Shown here: one piece after another, positions 1 to 8,089 of the stretch | Position numbering within the stretch: the stretch's first letter is position 1 | How the letters are laid out: each line of letters begins with the position of its first letter | From: Maccoyibacter sp900556645 | GTDB lineage: Bacteria > Bacillota > Clostridia > Lachnospirales > Lachnospiraceae | NCBI GenBank assembly: GCA_958349535.1 | Contig: CATWDJ010000007.1 | Span: forward strand, 1-64,000 | Direction of reading: 5' to 3' | Length of the DNA stretch: 64,000 nucleotides | The notes under the pieces: model-generated | The model's database searches: none | What the model saw: only the letters and a program-made list of their open reading frames with translations | What the model was told of the DNA's origin: nothing | Made by a program: the position numbers and the translations under genes

Positions 1-17
1 GCTATTTTCATATCAAG

Positions 18-36
18 AGTTCTCCGAAGGAGAACT
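18..36. repeat. Short perfect inverted repeat
   Basis: An 8-bp perfect inverted repeat (AGTTCTCC, loop GAA, GGAGAACT) sits at the left edge. It lacks a clear T-run on either strand. It may belong to a gene outside the window, or be a second hairpin behind the pckA terminator. Confidence 0.35.
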
Positions 37-47
37 TTCCTATAAAG

Positions 48-84
48 CAAAAAAAGACGCAGGAAAATATTTTCCTGCGTCTTT
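48..84 (-). terminator. Intrinsic terminator of pckA
   Basis: A 16-bp perfect inverted repeat (arms at 53-68 and 69-84, AAAGACGCAGG outermost) lies 22 bp beyond the pckA stop codon. Read on the minus strand it runs into TTTTTG, the expected U-tract. No other leftward gene precedes it. Confidence 0.85.
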
Positions 85-105
85 GTAACAGACTTTCTAT
101 AAATC

Positions 106-1818
106 TTACAGAGAAGCTGCCTCATCAACAATCTTCTGAAGAGCTGCTAATGCTTCATCAGGAAGCTTGTCATAGCCTTCTTTCTTAACTGCAAAATCCT
201 GTACTGCATTGACACGGTTCTGCATAGCATTCTTTAATGCTGCCACATAATCCTTGTCGTTTAAGTCCGGTGTGAAGTCTCCGGTCTTTCCGGACCAGTC
301 ATACATAATCTCGATATCTTCGAATGGTCCCCATTTCTCGAATTTTGCTTTTCCTTCTACGATTGTCTCAAGGATTCCCAGAGTATCCTCTTTCTGGCAC
401 TTGTGTCCCATGAAATCACCTGTATTGACAATGTAGCAGTCTACGTTTTTCTCTTCTACTAATTTTTTGAACTTCTCATAGTCATTTACTAACGGATAAG
501 TTCTGAATGGGTTAGCATAAGGTACGATTCTCAATGCATTTAAGTCTGTACCTGCAACTACACGCTCTGCGGAAGAAGTCTTGGTTGCAAGAGTTGCTCC
601 CATAACAGATGCCAAAGCAGAACCTTTTAATTTTACTACCGGTGGAATGGTAGGGTCTTTCATAATCCAGAAGATTGCATTTACAGGTGCGTCAATCTTA
701 TCTACACGGTTTGGAGACCATAATTTAGATTTGATTGCACGGCCGTTACCGTTTCTGATATCCTCTGTTACTAACTGAACTTTTCCATCCTCGTCTAAGG
801 TTGCGGAGCAGTTCTGAACAGTTAATAAATATTCATTGTCAGGGCATCCTGTAGGATAATCTGCTGTTTTATCAAAGTAAGACGGCTCTAATGCTACGGA
901 TGAGCAGGTGTCTGTGTTAATGATGAATGCATCGTCATGTAAAACAGTGATTGGGTATTTTCCGTCATGTTTTGCATGAGTTAAAGTAGATTTACCAGAT
1001 CCTGATAAACCGAATACAGATGCAACATATTTAGAACCATCTGCTAAGGTATATTCTTTCTGTCCGCCGTGGCAGGAAGCATAACCATTTCTGTTAGCAA
1101 GTGCCCATGCCATGGTTAATGTACCTTTTTTGTGCTCTCCAAAGTATCTCATACCAAGGATTGCTGCACAGTTCTGGTCTGTGTCGAAATAGCAAAGTGT
1201 TAAAGGATCGCTTAAGCAGCTGTAATCTACGTCAGGTCTCTCCTGTGGAATCCACTGTGGGTCAGAGAAGATATAGATATCCGGCTCTTTTCCGTCAGCG
1301 ATTGGTTTGGACTCTTTGTACATTTTTACATACTCATCTGACATATACTGGAAGTTCAGCATCCAGTTGTAAAGGATGTTCTCTTCTCCTTCCGGAATCA
1401 GAAGATGTGCTTTTACCATGAATTCCGGATCCAGACCGATGAAACACTCAGCATGATACATGGTTTTCCATCTTGTCTCATAAACAGCATCCATAACTAC
1501 TTTATCTAATTTAACAGCATCTACACCTGGCTCGCCTTTGATACGGCGTGCTGCTGCGTAACGTCCTGTTACGGCACCATCATTGAATAATAATACTTTA
1601 GCGTCTTTTTCAAGACCAAATGTATCACCATCTTTGATTGGCATATCTGTTACGATAGTACCTGGTGAATTCTTAGCTAATTCGTAAGCCTCTTTTAAAG
1701 TGTTTACTTTTACGACATTGTTGCCGTAGAAAGCAGCTTCAATAATAGAACGTGTTTTGGAAAAACCAACTTTTCCTGCACCGATCTCATTGATTGGGTA
1801 ATATGCTTTTGTTGACAT
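106..1818 (-). CDS. pckA: Phosphoenolpyruvate carboxykinase (ATP)
   Basis: The 570-aa product should convert oxaloacetate and ATP to phosphoenolpyruvate, CO2 and ADP in the cytoplasm. In anaerobes it may also run in the carboxylating direction. The kinase-1a P-loop GLSGSGKST is at residues 270-278 and is followed by the metal/ATP segment LHDDAF near 293-298, both diagnostic of the ATP-dependent family. The protein is a little longer than the roughly 540 aa of the Escherichia coli enzyme. The ATG is preceded by AGAAGGAGG at ideal spacing. It is monocistronic, with its own consensus promoter and a strong terminator. Next to citrate synthase and pyruvate formate-lyase it fits a C3/C4 node of fermentative metabolism. 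The GTP-type enzyme is excluded by length and P-loop sequence. Confidence 0.96.
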   Translation of the reverse strand: MSTKAYYPINEIGAGKVGFSKTRSIIEAAFYGNNVVKVNTLKEAYELAKNSPGTIVTDMPIKDGDTFGLEKDAKVLLFNDGAVTGRYAAARRIKGEPGVDAVKLDKVVMDAVYETRWKTMYHAECFIGLDPEFMVKAHLLIPEGEENILYNWMLNFQYMSDEYVKMYKESKPIADGKEPDIYIFSDPQWIPQERPDVDYSCLSDPLTLCYFDTDQNCAAILGMRYFGEHKKGTLTMAWALANRNGYASCHGGQKEYTLADGSKYVASVFGLSGSGKSTLTHAKHDGKYPITVLHDDAFIINTDTCSSVALEPSYFDKTADYPTGCPDNEYLLTVQNCSATLDEDGKVQLVTEDIRNGNGRAIKSKLWSPNRVDKIDAPVNAIFWIMKDPTIPPVVKLKGSALASVMGATLATKTSSAERVVAGTDLNALRIVPYANPFRTYPLVNDYEKFKKLVEEKNVDCYIVNTGDFMGHKCQKEDTLGILETIVEGKAKFEKWGPFEDIEIMYDWSGKTGDFTPDLNDKDYVAALKNAMQNRVNAVQDFAVKKEGYDKLPDEALAALQKIVDEAASL

Positions 1819-1852
1819 ATATAGTTCCTCCTTCTAATTTTATGTAAATAGT

Positions 1853-1889
1853 ATTACATGTAATTTAACATTGTATTTAAAAAAATACA
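1853..1889. promoter_or_regulatory. Two palindromes in the pckA 5' leader
   Basis: Just downstream of the pckA -10 box are an imperfect palindrome, TGTATTTAAAAAAATACA (1872-1889), and a perfect 12-bp palindrome, ATTACATGTAAT (1853-1864). Both are in the transcribed leader, where a bound repressor would block elongation. I do not recognise either as a known operator of this phylum. Confidence 0.4.
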
Positions 1890-1897
1890 CTACTTTA

Positions 1898-1925
1898 ACT
1901 ATACACTATGTTATTTTTTTGTCAA
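1898..1925 (-). promoter_or_regulatory. pckA promoter (sigma-A type)
   Basis: On the minus strand, TTGACA (1920-1925) is separated by 16 bp from TATAGT (1898-1903), about 80 bp upstream of the pckA ATG. Both boxes are near consensus. Confidence 0.75.
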
Positions 1926-1965
1926 TATCTTTTGGCTAATTTTTCTCAAATTTTACTTTTCATTT

Positions 1966-2364
1966 TTATTCCAGATTTGCAGGGGAAAAAGCTGCCGGAA
2001 ACAGTTCTTCCAATGTCATTTTTTTATACTGTTCTCCGCTTCCTGCCATCAAGACATAAAATTCCGAAGGATTGACAAATTCCATCAACACCTGCCTGCA
2101 TACACCGCAGGGAGCAAGGCAATCCTCTCCGTCTCCAACTACTGCAATGGCTTCAAATTCCCGCACACCCTGAGAAACTGCATTGAAGACAGCAGTCCGT
2201 TCCGCACAGTTGGTAGGGGTATATGCCGCATTTTCTATATTGCATCCCTGATATACCTTTCCGTTTTTTCCAAGCAGGGCTGCTCCCACACGAAATCCCG
2301 AATAAGGGGAATAAGAAAACTCCTTCGCTTCTCTCGCCTTTGCTATTAACTCTCTGTCCTCCAT
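1966..2364 (-). CDS. cdd: Cytidine deaminase
   Basis: The 132-aa protein is predicted to deaminate cytidine and deoxycytidine to uridine and deoxyuridine for pyrimidine salvage. The zinc site is complete: C53-A-E55 supplies the first cysteine and the catalytic glutamate, and PCGVC supplies C86 and C89. The length matches the homotetrameric bacterial Cdd family. The ATG at 2364 has a strong AGAGGAGG ribosome-binding site. It stands alone between pckA and the divergent citrate synthase. In many Firmicutes cdd lies next to era or deoC, so this context is not informative. Confidence 0.95.
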   Translation of the reverse strand: MEDRELIAKAREAKEFSYSPYSGFRVGAALLGKNGKVYQGCNIENAAYTPTNCAERTAVFNAVSQGVREFEAIAVVGDGEDCLAPCGVCRQVLMEFVNPSEFYVLMAGSGEQYKKMTLEELFPAAFSPANLE

Positions 2365-2514
2365 AATTTGTCCTCCTCTGCTGTATATCTATGCAATCTA
2401 TATTAGTATATTTGCATAAAAAAATCCACGTCTGTTTTCTTGGTACTTTTTTCCTAATTTTTATGAAATAACCATAAAATTTTCTTAAAAAAGTTTGAAT
2501 TCGACTAATTTTTC

Positions 2515-2543
2515 TTGTGTCAAAATCCATACAATGTTATTAT
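2515..2543 (+). promoter_or_regulatory. Citrate synthase gene promoter
   Basis: TTGTGT (2515-2520), a 17-bp spacer and TATTAT (2538-2543) precede the citrate synthase ATG by 32 bp. The very A/T-rich stretch upstream (2440-2510) could act as an UP element. The 211-bp gap also has to hold the leftward cdd promoter; a TATACT at 2405-2410 is a candidate -10 for it, with no good -35. Confidence 0.55.
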
Positions 2544-2575
2544 AAGCTGAATAACGATTTAAAGGAGGGGCATTT

Positions 2576-3940
2576 ATGGCAACAAATAAATTTAGCGAAC
2601 TTACCCCAGAGATTATGGAATTTTCAAAGCTGTGCACTCAGGCAGCTACGATTAATCCTGAATTATATACGGAATATGATGTCAAACGAGGTCTGCGTGA
2701 TTTAAACGGAAAAGGTGTTTTAGTCGGACTGACCGAAATCTCCGATGTATGTTCCACTCAGATTGTGGACGGTGTTTCTGTTCCTGCTGACGGACGTCTC
2801 TATTATCGGGGCTACAATGTACAGGATATTGTCAAAGGTATTCATCCTAAGAGTCATTTCGGATTTGAAGAGTGTACATATCTTCTGCTGTTCGGCAAAC
2901 TTCCAAATAAAAAGGAACTGGAATCCTTTTGTCGTCTCCTCAGCGAATACCGTACGCTTCCTACCAGCTTTGTGCGGGATATCATTATGAAAGCACCCAG
3001 CAAGGATATGATGAACACTTTGGCAAGAAGCGTTTTGACCCTGTATTCCTATGATGACCGTGCAGACGATATTTCCGTTCCGAATGTACTTCGTCAGTGT
3101 TTACAGTTAATCAGTCTGTTTCCGTTGCTTTCTGTTTACGGATATCAGGCATATAAACATTATCATGACGGTGCCAGCTTATTTATTCATTCTCCGCAGC
3201 CGGAGTTATCTACCGCAGAGACGATTTTACACGTATTGCGTCCTGATAGTAAGTATACACCGTTGGAGGCAAAATTATTAGATACCGCATTAATTCTTCA
3301 CATGGAACACGGCGGAGGTAACAACTCCACCTTTACGACTCATCTGGTATCTTCCTCCGGTACAGACACCTACTCTGCCATTGCCGCAGCCATCGGTTCT
3401 CTGAAAGGTCCGAAACACGGTGGTGCCAACATCAAGGTGGTACGGATGTTTGAGGATATGAAGGAACAGGTAAAAGACTGGACGGATGAAGAAGAAGTCA
3501 GCCGATATCTGAAAGCACTTTTAAACAAAGAAGCATTTGACCATGCGGGTCTTATCTATGGTATGGGTCATGCCGTTTATTCTCTTTCCGATCCCCGTGC
3601 GGTTATCTTCCGCAGCTTTGTAGAAGAATTATCCAAGGAAAAAGGATTGGAAGAAGAATTTGCACTGTATGCTACGGTGGAACGTTTGGCACCGAAGGTA
3701 ATTGCAGAGGAAAGAAAGATTTACAAGGGTGTTAGCCCAAATGTAGACTTCTTCTCCGGTTTCGCATACAGTATGCTGGATTTACCGTTAGAACTGTATA
3801 CACCAATCTTCGCCATCGCACGTATTGCCGGCTGGAGTGCTCACCGTTTGGAGGAGTTGTCTTACAATGGCAAAATTATGCGTCCTGCATATAAGAACGT
3901 GTGTGACCACAGAGAATTTATTCCTATGGATCAACGATAA
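2576..3940 (+). CDS. gltA: Citrate synthase
   Basis: This 454-aa enzyme condenses acetyl-CoA with oxaloacetate to citrate, the entry to the oxidative branch that supplies 2-oxoglutarate for glutamate synthesis in clostridia. Catalytic residues are visible: H245 in HMEHGGG, H281 in GPKHGGAN, H332 in GMGHAVY and D391 in NVDFFSG. The product is longer than the roughly 370-aa Gram-positive CitZ type because of an N-terminal extension. The ATG follows AAAGGAGGGG. It is monocistronic between its own promoter and a strong terminator. 2-Methylcitrate synthase activity cannot be excluded from sequence alone. Confidence 0.93.
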   Translation: MATNKFSELTPEIMEFSKLCTQAATINPELYTEYDVKRGLRDLNGKGVLVGLTEISDVCSTQIVDGVSVPADGRLYYRGYNVQDIVKGIHPKSHFGFEECTYLLLFGKLPNKKELESFCRLLSEYRTLPTSFVRDIIMKAPSKDMMNTLARSVLTLYSYDDRADDISVPNVLRQCLQLISLFPLLSVYGYQAYKHYHDGASLFIHSPQPELSTAETILHVLRPDSKYTPLEAKLLDTALILHMEHGGGNNSTFTTHLVSSSGTDTYSAIAAAIGSLKGPKHGGANIKVVRMFEDMKEQVKDWTDEEEVSRYLKALLNKEAFDHAGLIYGMGHAVYSLSDPRAVIFRSFVEELSKEKGLEEEFALYATVERLAPKVIAEERKIYKGVSPNVDFFSGFAYSMLDLPLELYTPIFAIARIAGWSAHRLEELSYNGKIMRPAYKNVCDHREFIPMDQR

Positions 3941-3944
3941 TCAC

Positions 3945-3984
3945 AAAAAGGTATCTCGATTGAATTGAGATACCTTTTCTTTTT
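3945..3984. terminator. Bidirectional terminator between gltA and pflA
   Basis: The inverted repeat AAAAGGTATCTC ... GAGATACCTTTT (3946-3978) is followed by CTTTTT on the plus strand and by T-richness on the minus strand. It ends both the citrate synthase transcript and the converging pfl transcript. Confidence 0.85.
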
Positions 3985-4714
3985 AGCTTTCTTCTTTCAT
4001 TGCTTCTTTTATCACATATTCTGCCCAAGCGGCTTTTTCTCTGGATACCTGCGGAACTCCTGTAAGCGGATACTCCAGTCCCAATGCATCATATTTCATT
4101 TTACCCAGAGCATGATATGCAAGGACTTCTACCTTCTCTAAATTCGGAAATCCTTTCAGATAATTTCCCAACTGAGTCAATTCTTCTTTCAACAATGTGA
4201 TTTCCGGCACTACCACATGACGGATTCTCATGGACACTTTTTGTTCTCTTAAAAATTCCGCAAAGGCAAATACATTTTGATTGGAATGTCCGGTCAGTTT
4301 TCGATGTTCTGTATCTTGCATATGCTTGATGTCCAGCATGACCAAATCCGTAACGGCTGTCAATTCCTGAAATTTTTCCTTTTTCGTTTCATCAAAAAGG
4401 ATTCCTGAGGTGTCCAAGCAAGTATGGATTCGCTTTTTCTTTGCTTCTGAAAAGAGGTCTATCAAAAAATCCAACTGCATCAAAGGCTCACCTCCGGTGG
4501 CGGTAATTCCTCCGTTTCGATAAAACACTTTATTCTTCTCATAATTTCCCAAGATTTCTTCGGAAGAAATTTCGGTTCCCTCTTCCAGATTCCATGTATC
4601 GGGATTGTGGCAATAAGCACATCGCATGGGACAGCCTTGAAAAAATACCACATAACGGACTCCTGGACCATCTACCGTTCCAAAGCTTTCTAATGAATGT
4701 ATTTTTCCTATCAT
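3983..4714 (-). CDS. pflA: Pyruvate formate-lyase activating enzyme
   Basis: A 243-aa radical-SAM activase that abstracts hydrogen from the active-site glycine of PFL to make the glycyl radical. The [4Fe-4S] motif is C28-x3-C32-x2-C35 (GCPMRCAYCHNP), followed by the SAM-binding TGGEP motif near residues 73-77. The length equals that of E. coli PflA (about 246 aa), without the extra ferredoxin cluster domain of glycerol dehydratase activases. It begins 12 bp after the pflB stop codon, with a GGAG ribosome-binding site, so it is co-transcribed with its substrate gene. Confidence 0.96.
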   Translation of the reverse strand: MIGKIHSLESFGTVDGPGVRYVVFFQGCPMRCAYCHNPDTWNLEEGTEISSEEILGNYEKNKVFYRNGGITATGGEPLMQLDFLIDLFSEAKKKRIHTCLDTSGILFDETKKEKFQELTAVTDLVMLDIKHMQDTEHRKLTGHSNQNVFAFAEFLREQKVSMRIRHVVVPEITLLKEELTQLGNYLKGFPNLEKVEVLAYHALGKMKYDALGLEYPLTGVPQVSREKAAWAEYVIKEAMKEES

Positions 4715-4726
4715 GGCAGTTGCTCC

Positions 4727-6955
4727 TTACATTCTTTCGTGGAAGGTTCTGGCGATGACCTCATCCTGCTGTTTTTTCGTAAGTTTAATAAAATTAACCG
4801 CATATCCCGATACCCGAATGGTCAACTGCGGATATTTCTCAGGATGCTTTTGAGCGTCCAAAAGTGTTTCTCTCCGGAATACATTCACATTCAGATGATG
4901 ACCTCCCTTTAAGGAATACCCATCCAAAAGTGCAACCAGATTGGAGATTCTCTCTTCTTCTGTCTTTCCCAATGCATCCGGTACGATGGAAAAGGTATTG
5001 GAAATACCATCCTGAGCATCCATAAACGGCAGTTTTGCTACGGAAGCTAAAGATGCCACAGCTCCGTTGGTATCCCTTCCATGCATTGGATTGGCTCCCG
5101 GTGCAAAGGCCTCCCCTGCCTTTCTTCCGTCCGGTGTGGCACCGGTGTTTTTTCCGTAAGTTACATTGGAAGTAATGGTTAAAATCGAGGTTGTCTGGAT
5201 TCCACCCCGGTAAGTATGGTTCCCTTTCAAGTATTGGATGAAGGTATGTAAGACTTCTTTGGCTATTTCATCTACCCGGTCATCATCATTTCCGTATTTC
5301 GGGAAGTCTCCTTCCACCTCATAATCCACTACCATTCCCTGCTCATTACGGATGGTTCTTACTTTGGCATATTTGATGGCGGACAAAGAATCTGCCACTA
5401 CGGATAACCCTGCAATTCCGGTGGCAAACCAGCGTTTTACCCGTTTGTCATGAAGAGACATCTGTAAACGTTCATAGCAATATTTATCATGCATATAATG
5501 AATGATGTTTAAGGTATTGACATATACATTTGCCAGCCATTTCATCATTTCTTTATATTTTTCCATTACTTCGTCATAATCTAAATATTCGGAAGTAACG
5601 GGACGGTATTTCGGTCCCACCTGTTGTCCGCTCATTTCATCCACGCCACCGTTGATTGCATACAGCAGACACTTTGCAAGATTTGCCCTTGCACCGAAAA
5701 ATTGCATCTCTTTTCCGATTCTCATGGAAGATACACAGCAGGCAATGCCGTAATCATCTCCGTGAACCACACGCATAATATCGTCATTTTCATACTGGAT
5801 TGCTGAGTGTTTGATGGAGATGTCCCCACAGAACCGTTTCCAGTTCTCCGGAAGTTGAACTGACCAGAGTACTGTCATATTCGGTTCCGGTGCTGCACCA
5901 ATATTATTTAAGGTGTTCAGATAACGGTAGGACATCTTGGTTACCATGTGGCGTCCGTCAATTCCGATGCCGCCCAAGGATTCCGTAACCCATGTTGGGT
6001 CTCCGGCAAATAACTGGTTATACTCCGGGGTCCGGGCAAATTTTATCATACGCAGCTTCATTACAAACTGATCTATAATTTCCTGAATTTCCTGTTCCGT
6101 AAAGGTTCCTTCCGCCAAATCTCTCTCTGAATAAATATCCAAAAAGGTGGAGGTCCTTCCCAGACTCATGGCTGCTCCGTTCTGCTCTTTTACCGCAGCC
6201 AGATATCCGAAATAAACTGCTTGCGTTGCTTCTAAGGTGTTGGATGCCGGCTTTGAGATGTCACAGCCGTAGATTTCAGCCAATTTTGCCAGCATTTCCA
6301 AGGCACGAATCTGCTCGGATAATTCTTCCCTTTCCCGAATTACATCGGAATACATAATGGTTCTTGTGGTGTTTAACTGTTCTCTTTTATCTTCTATCAA
6401 ACGATCCGTTCCATAGAGGGCTACACGGCGGTAATCTCCAATGATGCGTCCTCTTCCATAAGCATCCGGCAGTCCCGTAATAATATGGTTGCTGCGGCAC
6501 GCCCGCATTTCCGGTGTATAGGCATCGAAAACTCCGGCATTATGGGTTTTCCGGTGGGTAGTAAAATATTCCACCACCTCATCATCTACTTCATAGCCGT
6601 TGTCTTTGCAGGCTTTTACTGCCATGCGAATTCCCCCGTAAGGCTGAAGGGCACGTTTCAAAGGCTTTTCCGTCTGAAAGCCCACAATCTTTTCTTTCTC
6701 CTTGTCCAGATATCCCGGACCGTGGGATGTAATGGTGGATATGACCTTTGTATCCATATCCAGTACCCCTCCGGCTTCCCGCTCTTTTTTTGACAACTCC
6801 AATACCTGCTCCCAGAGAGCCGTAGTATCTGCGGTTGGTCCTGTAAGAAAAGCTTCGTCACCGTCGTAAGGTGTGTAGTTTTTCTGAATAAAATCTCTTA
6901 CGTTAATTTCCTGTTCCCATGCTCCTGTTTGGAAAGTTCTCCATGGATTTTGCAT
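4727..6955 (-). CDS. pflB: Pyruvate formate-lyase (formate acetyltransferase)
   Basis: A 742-aa glycyl-radical enzyme that cleaves pyruvate with CoA to acetyl-CoA and formate. The adjacent catalytic cysteines are in the segment IACCVSS and the radical glycine is G717 in RVSGYAVNF near the C-terminus, as in genuine PFL rather than other glycyl-radical enzymes. The start is placed at the ATG at 6955, which follows AAGGAGGT. The reading frame stays open for 46 more codons upstream, but that stretch is the riboswitch leader and has no family similarity. It forms an operon with pflA. Control by the upstream ZTP riboswitch ties formate production to purine and folate C1 demand. Confidence 0.96.
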   Translation of the reverse strand: MQNPWRTFQTGAWEQEINVRDFIQKNYTPYDGDEAFLTGPTADTTALWEQVLELSKKEREAGGVLDMDTKVISTITSHGPGYLDKEKEKIVGFQTEKPLKRALQPYGGIRMAVKACKDNGYEVDDEVVEYFTTHRKTHNAGVFDAYTPEMRACRSNHIITGLPDAYGRGRIIGDYRRVALYGTDRLIEDKREQLNTTRTIMYSDVIREREELSEQIRALEMLAKLAEIYGCDISKPASNTLEATQAVYFGYLAAVKEQNGAAMSLGRTSTFLDIYSERDLAEGTFTEQEIQEIIDQFVMKLRMIKFARTPEYNQLFAGDPTWVTESLGGIGIDGRHMVTKMSYRYLNTLNNIGAAPEPNMTVLWSVQLPENWKRFCGDISIKHSAIQYENDDIMRVVHGDDYGIACCVSSMRIGKEMQFFGARANLAKCLLYAINGGVDEMSGQQVGPKYRPVTSEYLDYDEVMEKYKEMMKWLANVYVNTLNIIHYMHDKYCYERLQMSLHDKRVKRWFATGIAGLSVVADSLSAIKYAKVRTIRNEQGMVVDYEVEGDFPKYGNDDDRVDEIAKEVLHTFIQYLKGNHTYRGGIQTTSILTITSNVTYGKNTGATPDGRKAGEAFAPGANPMHGRDTNGAVASLASVAKLPFMDAQDGISNTFSIVPDALGKTEEERISNLVALLDGYSLKGGHHLNVNVFRRETLLDAQKHPEKYPQLTIRVSGYAVNFIKLTKKQQDEVIARTFHERM

Positions 6956-6991
6956 AACAGTATACCTCCTTATGATTCCAAAATTAAACAT

Positions 6992-7020
6992 AAAAGAAGC
7001 CGACACATCTAGGCTTCTTT
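6992..7020 (-). terminator. Regulated terminator of the pflB riboswitch
   Basis: On the minus strand AAAGAAGCC (7012-7020) pairs with GGCTTCTTT (6993-7001) and is followed by TTATGTTT, directly 3' of the aptamer. The 3' arm overlaps a GTCGGC (6999-7004) that can instead pair with the aptamer's GCCGAC (7031-7036). That is the layout of a transcriptional expression platform. The U-tract is imperfect. Confidence 0.6.
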
Positions 7021-7091
7021 CGCCCAGACGGTCGGCATTGGTTCCTGTTATACTCCATGTGGTTCTTCCACTTCCGTCAGTCATATAACAC
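7021..7091 (-). ncRNA. ZTP/ZMP riboswitch (pfl motif) aptamer
   Basis: The minus-strand leader of pflB contains the conserved pieces of the pfl/ZTP riboswitch in order: GTTATATGACTGACGG, a GTGG/CCAC hairpin with an ACCACATGGAG segment, GTATAAC closing the first helix, a short linker, then GCCGACCGTCTGGGCG. This closely resembles my memory of the characterised Fusobacterium ulcerans ZTP aptamer. The class senses the alarmones ZMP (AICAR) and ZTP, which build up when 10-formyl-tetrahydrofolate is short, and turns on genes for purine and one-carbon supply. The class was first named for its frequent place upstream of pfl. A terminator follows directly. Confidence 0.88.
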
Positions 7092-7096
7092 ATTCA

Positions 7097-7126
7097 TTTT
7101 TAACACAACTGCTTTAGTTTTGTCAA
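7097..7126 (-). promoter_or_regulatory. Probable pflB promoter
   Basis: TTGACA (7121-7126, minus strand) is followed after 18 bp by TAAAAA (7097-7102). This would start RNA at about 7090, the beginning of the aptamer. The -35 is perfect and the -10 is weak. Confidence 0.5.
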
Positions 7127-7135
7127 GTCTTACTT

Positions 7136-7486
7136 TTACAGGTCCTCCAGCGCAATCGTTTTTCCATCGGTCCACATCCGCTCTAAATCATAGAAAAGGC
7201 GGTCTTCTTTGGAAAAAATGTGAACGATAATATCATTGTAATCCATCAAAACCCAACTGGAGTTCTGATTTCCCTCCACTTGCTTGGTATGATAGCCGGC
7301 TTTATACAATTCCTCGTCTACCGCATCTCTCATTGCCTGAAGCTGATTCTGATTGGTTCCGTTTGCAATAACAAAAAAATCTGCAATGGTAGAGATTTCT
7401 CGGATATCAATCACCCGGATATCCTCTGCTTTTTTCTCTTCTAATGCCTTTGCGGCTATTTTTACCATTTCTTTGGACTGTTCCAT
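7136..7486 (-). CDS. rsfS: Ribosome silencing factor RsfS
   Basis: A 116-aa protein of the RsfS/YbeB/Iojap family. It binds ribosomal protein L14 and blocks joining of the 50S and 30S subunits during starvation. The family core is clear: DIRxxxxxADFFVIANGTNQNQ at about residues 27-48 and the DYNDIIVHIF segment at about 82-91. The ATG is preceded by GGAGGAACAG. It follows yqeK by 29 bp at the end of the rplU-obgE-nadD cluster, its usual position in Firmicutes. Confidence 0.95.
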   Translation of the reverse strand: MEQSKEMVKIAAKALEEKKAEDIRVIDIREISTIADFFVIANGTNQNQLQAMRDAVDEELYKAGYHTKQVEGNQNSSWVLMDYNDIIVHIFSKEDRLFYDLERMWTDGKTIALEDL

Positions 7487-7515
7487 ACTGTTCCTCCTAC
7501 TCTGTTTCGCTGCTT

Positions 7516-8085
7516 TTACTTTGTGGTGTAATATTCATATGTTTTCTGCGTCATAGGATCTATTTTCTTACTGCCTTTTTCCAGATATTGCAAAGTTGCG
7601 GACAGGATTTCTTCCATTGCCTGATTCAAATCCCAGAATGCAATTTTACGGACATATTCCAGATTCGGTGCCTCATCACGATTCGGCTCTATAAAATCTG
7701 CCACATAGATAATTTTATCCAGAGTATTCATGCCTGGCTCTCCCGTTGTATGCACATAAATGGCATGTAATACATCATCATCTGCCACACCGTATTGTTC
7801 TCTGGCAATATATGCTCCCAGCTTTGCATGAAGCAGGGAAGGATTCTCCTTTTCTACATCGGTTACCAAAATACCGTATTTCTTACAGAGCTCTAACTTT
7901 TCCTCGTTAGGAATCCCCTTGGCACAGTCATGAAGCAATCCTGCTAAAATGGCTGCCTGCATATTTTCACCATAACGCATGGCAAGACTGGCCGCGGTAT
8001 AGGTAACGCCTATGGTGTGCTGATAACGTTTCTCATCCAGCTCTTTTTCCAGTTTCTTCATAATGTCTTCAAAAATCTGATTCAT
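7516..8085 (-). CDS. yqeK: HD-domain hydrolase YqeK (Ap4A hydrolase type)
   Basis: A 189-aa HD-superfamily metal-dependent hydrolase. YqeK proteins cleave diadenosine tetraphosphate symmetrically to ADP. The HD pair is H52-D53 in LLHDCAKG, with further ligands in the KLG and HTTG segments and DKIIYVADFIEP at about residues 121-132. The ATG at 8085 was chosen because GAGGG stands at the right spacing and it lies 4 bp after the nadD stop. A longer upstream frame only shadows nadD. The nadD-yqeK-rsfS order is widely conserved. Confidence 0.92.
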   Translation of the reverse strand: MNQIFEDIMKKLEKELDEKRYQHTIGVTYTAASLAMRYGENMQAAILAGLLHDCAKGIPNEEKLELCKKYGILVTDVEKENPSLLHAKLGAYIAREQYGVADDDVLHAIYVHTTGEPGMNTLDKIIYVADFIEPNRDEAPNLEYVRKIAFWDLNQAMEEILSATLQYLEKGSKKIDPMTQKTYEYYTTK

Positions 8086-8089
8086 TTTC

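Noticed and set aside
6956..7093. Extension of pflB by 46 codons upstream
   Set aside because: The extra frame is the ZTP riboswitch and its terminator read as protein. A perfect ribosome-binding site precedes the ATG at 6955, where PFL homology begins.
7097..7112. Rex redox-repressor site upstream of pflB
   Set aside because: TTTAACACAAC contains a partial half-site, but the inverted TTGTTAA...TTAACAA pattern is not complete.
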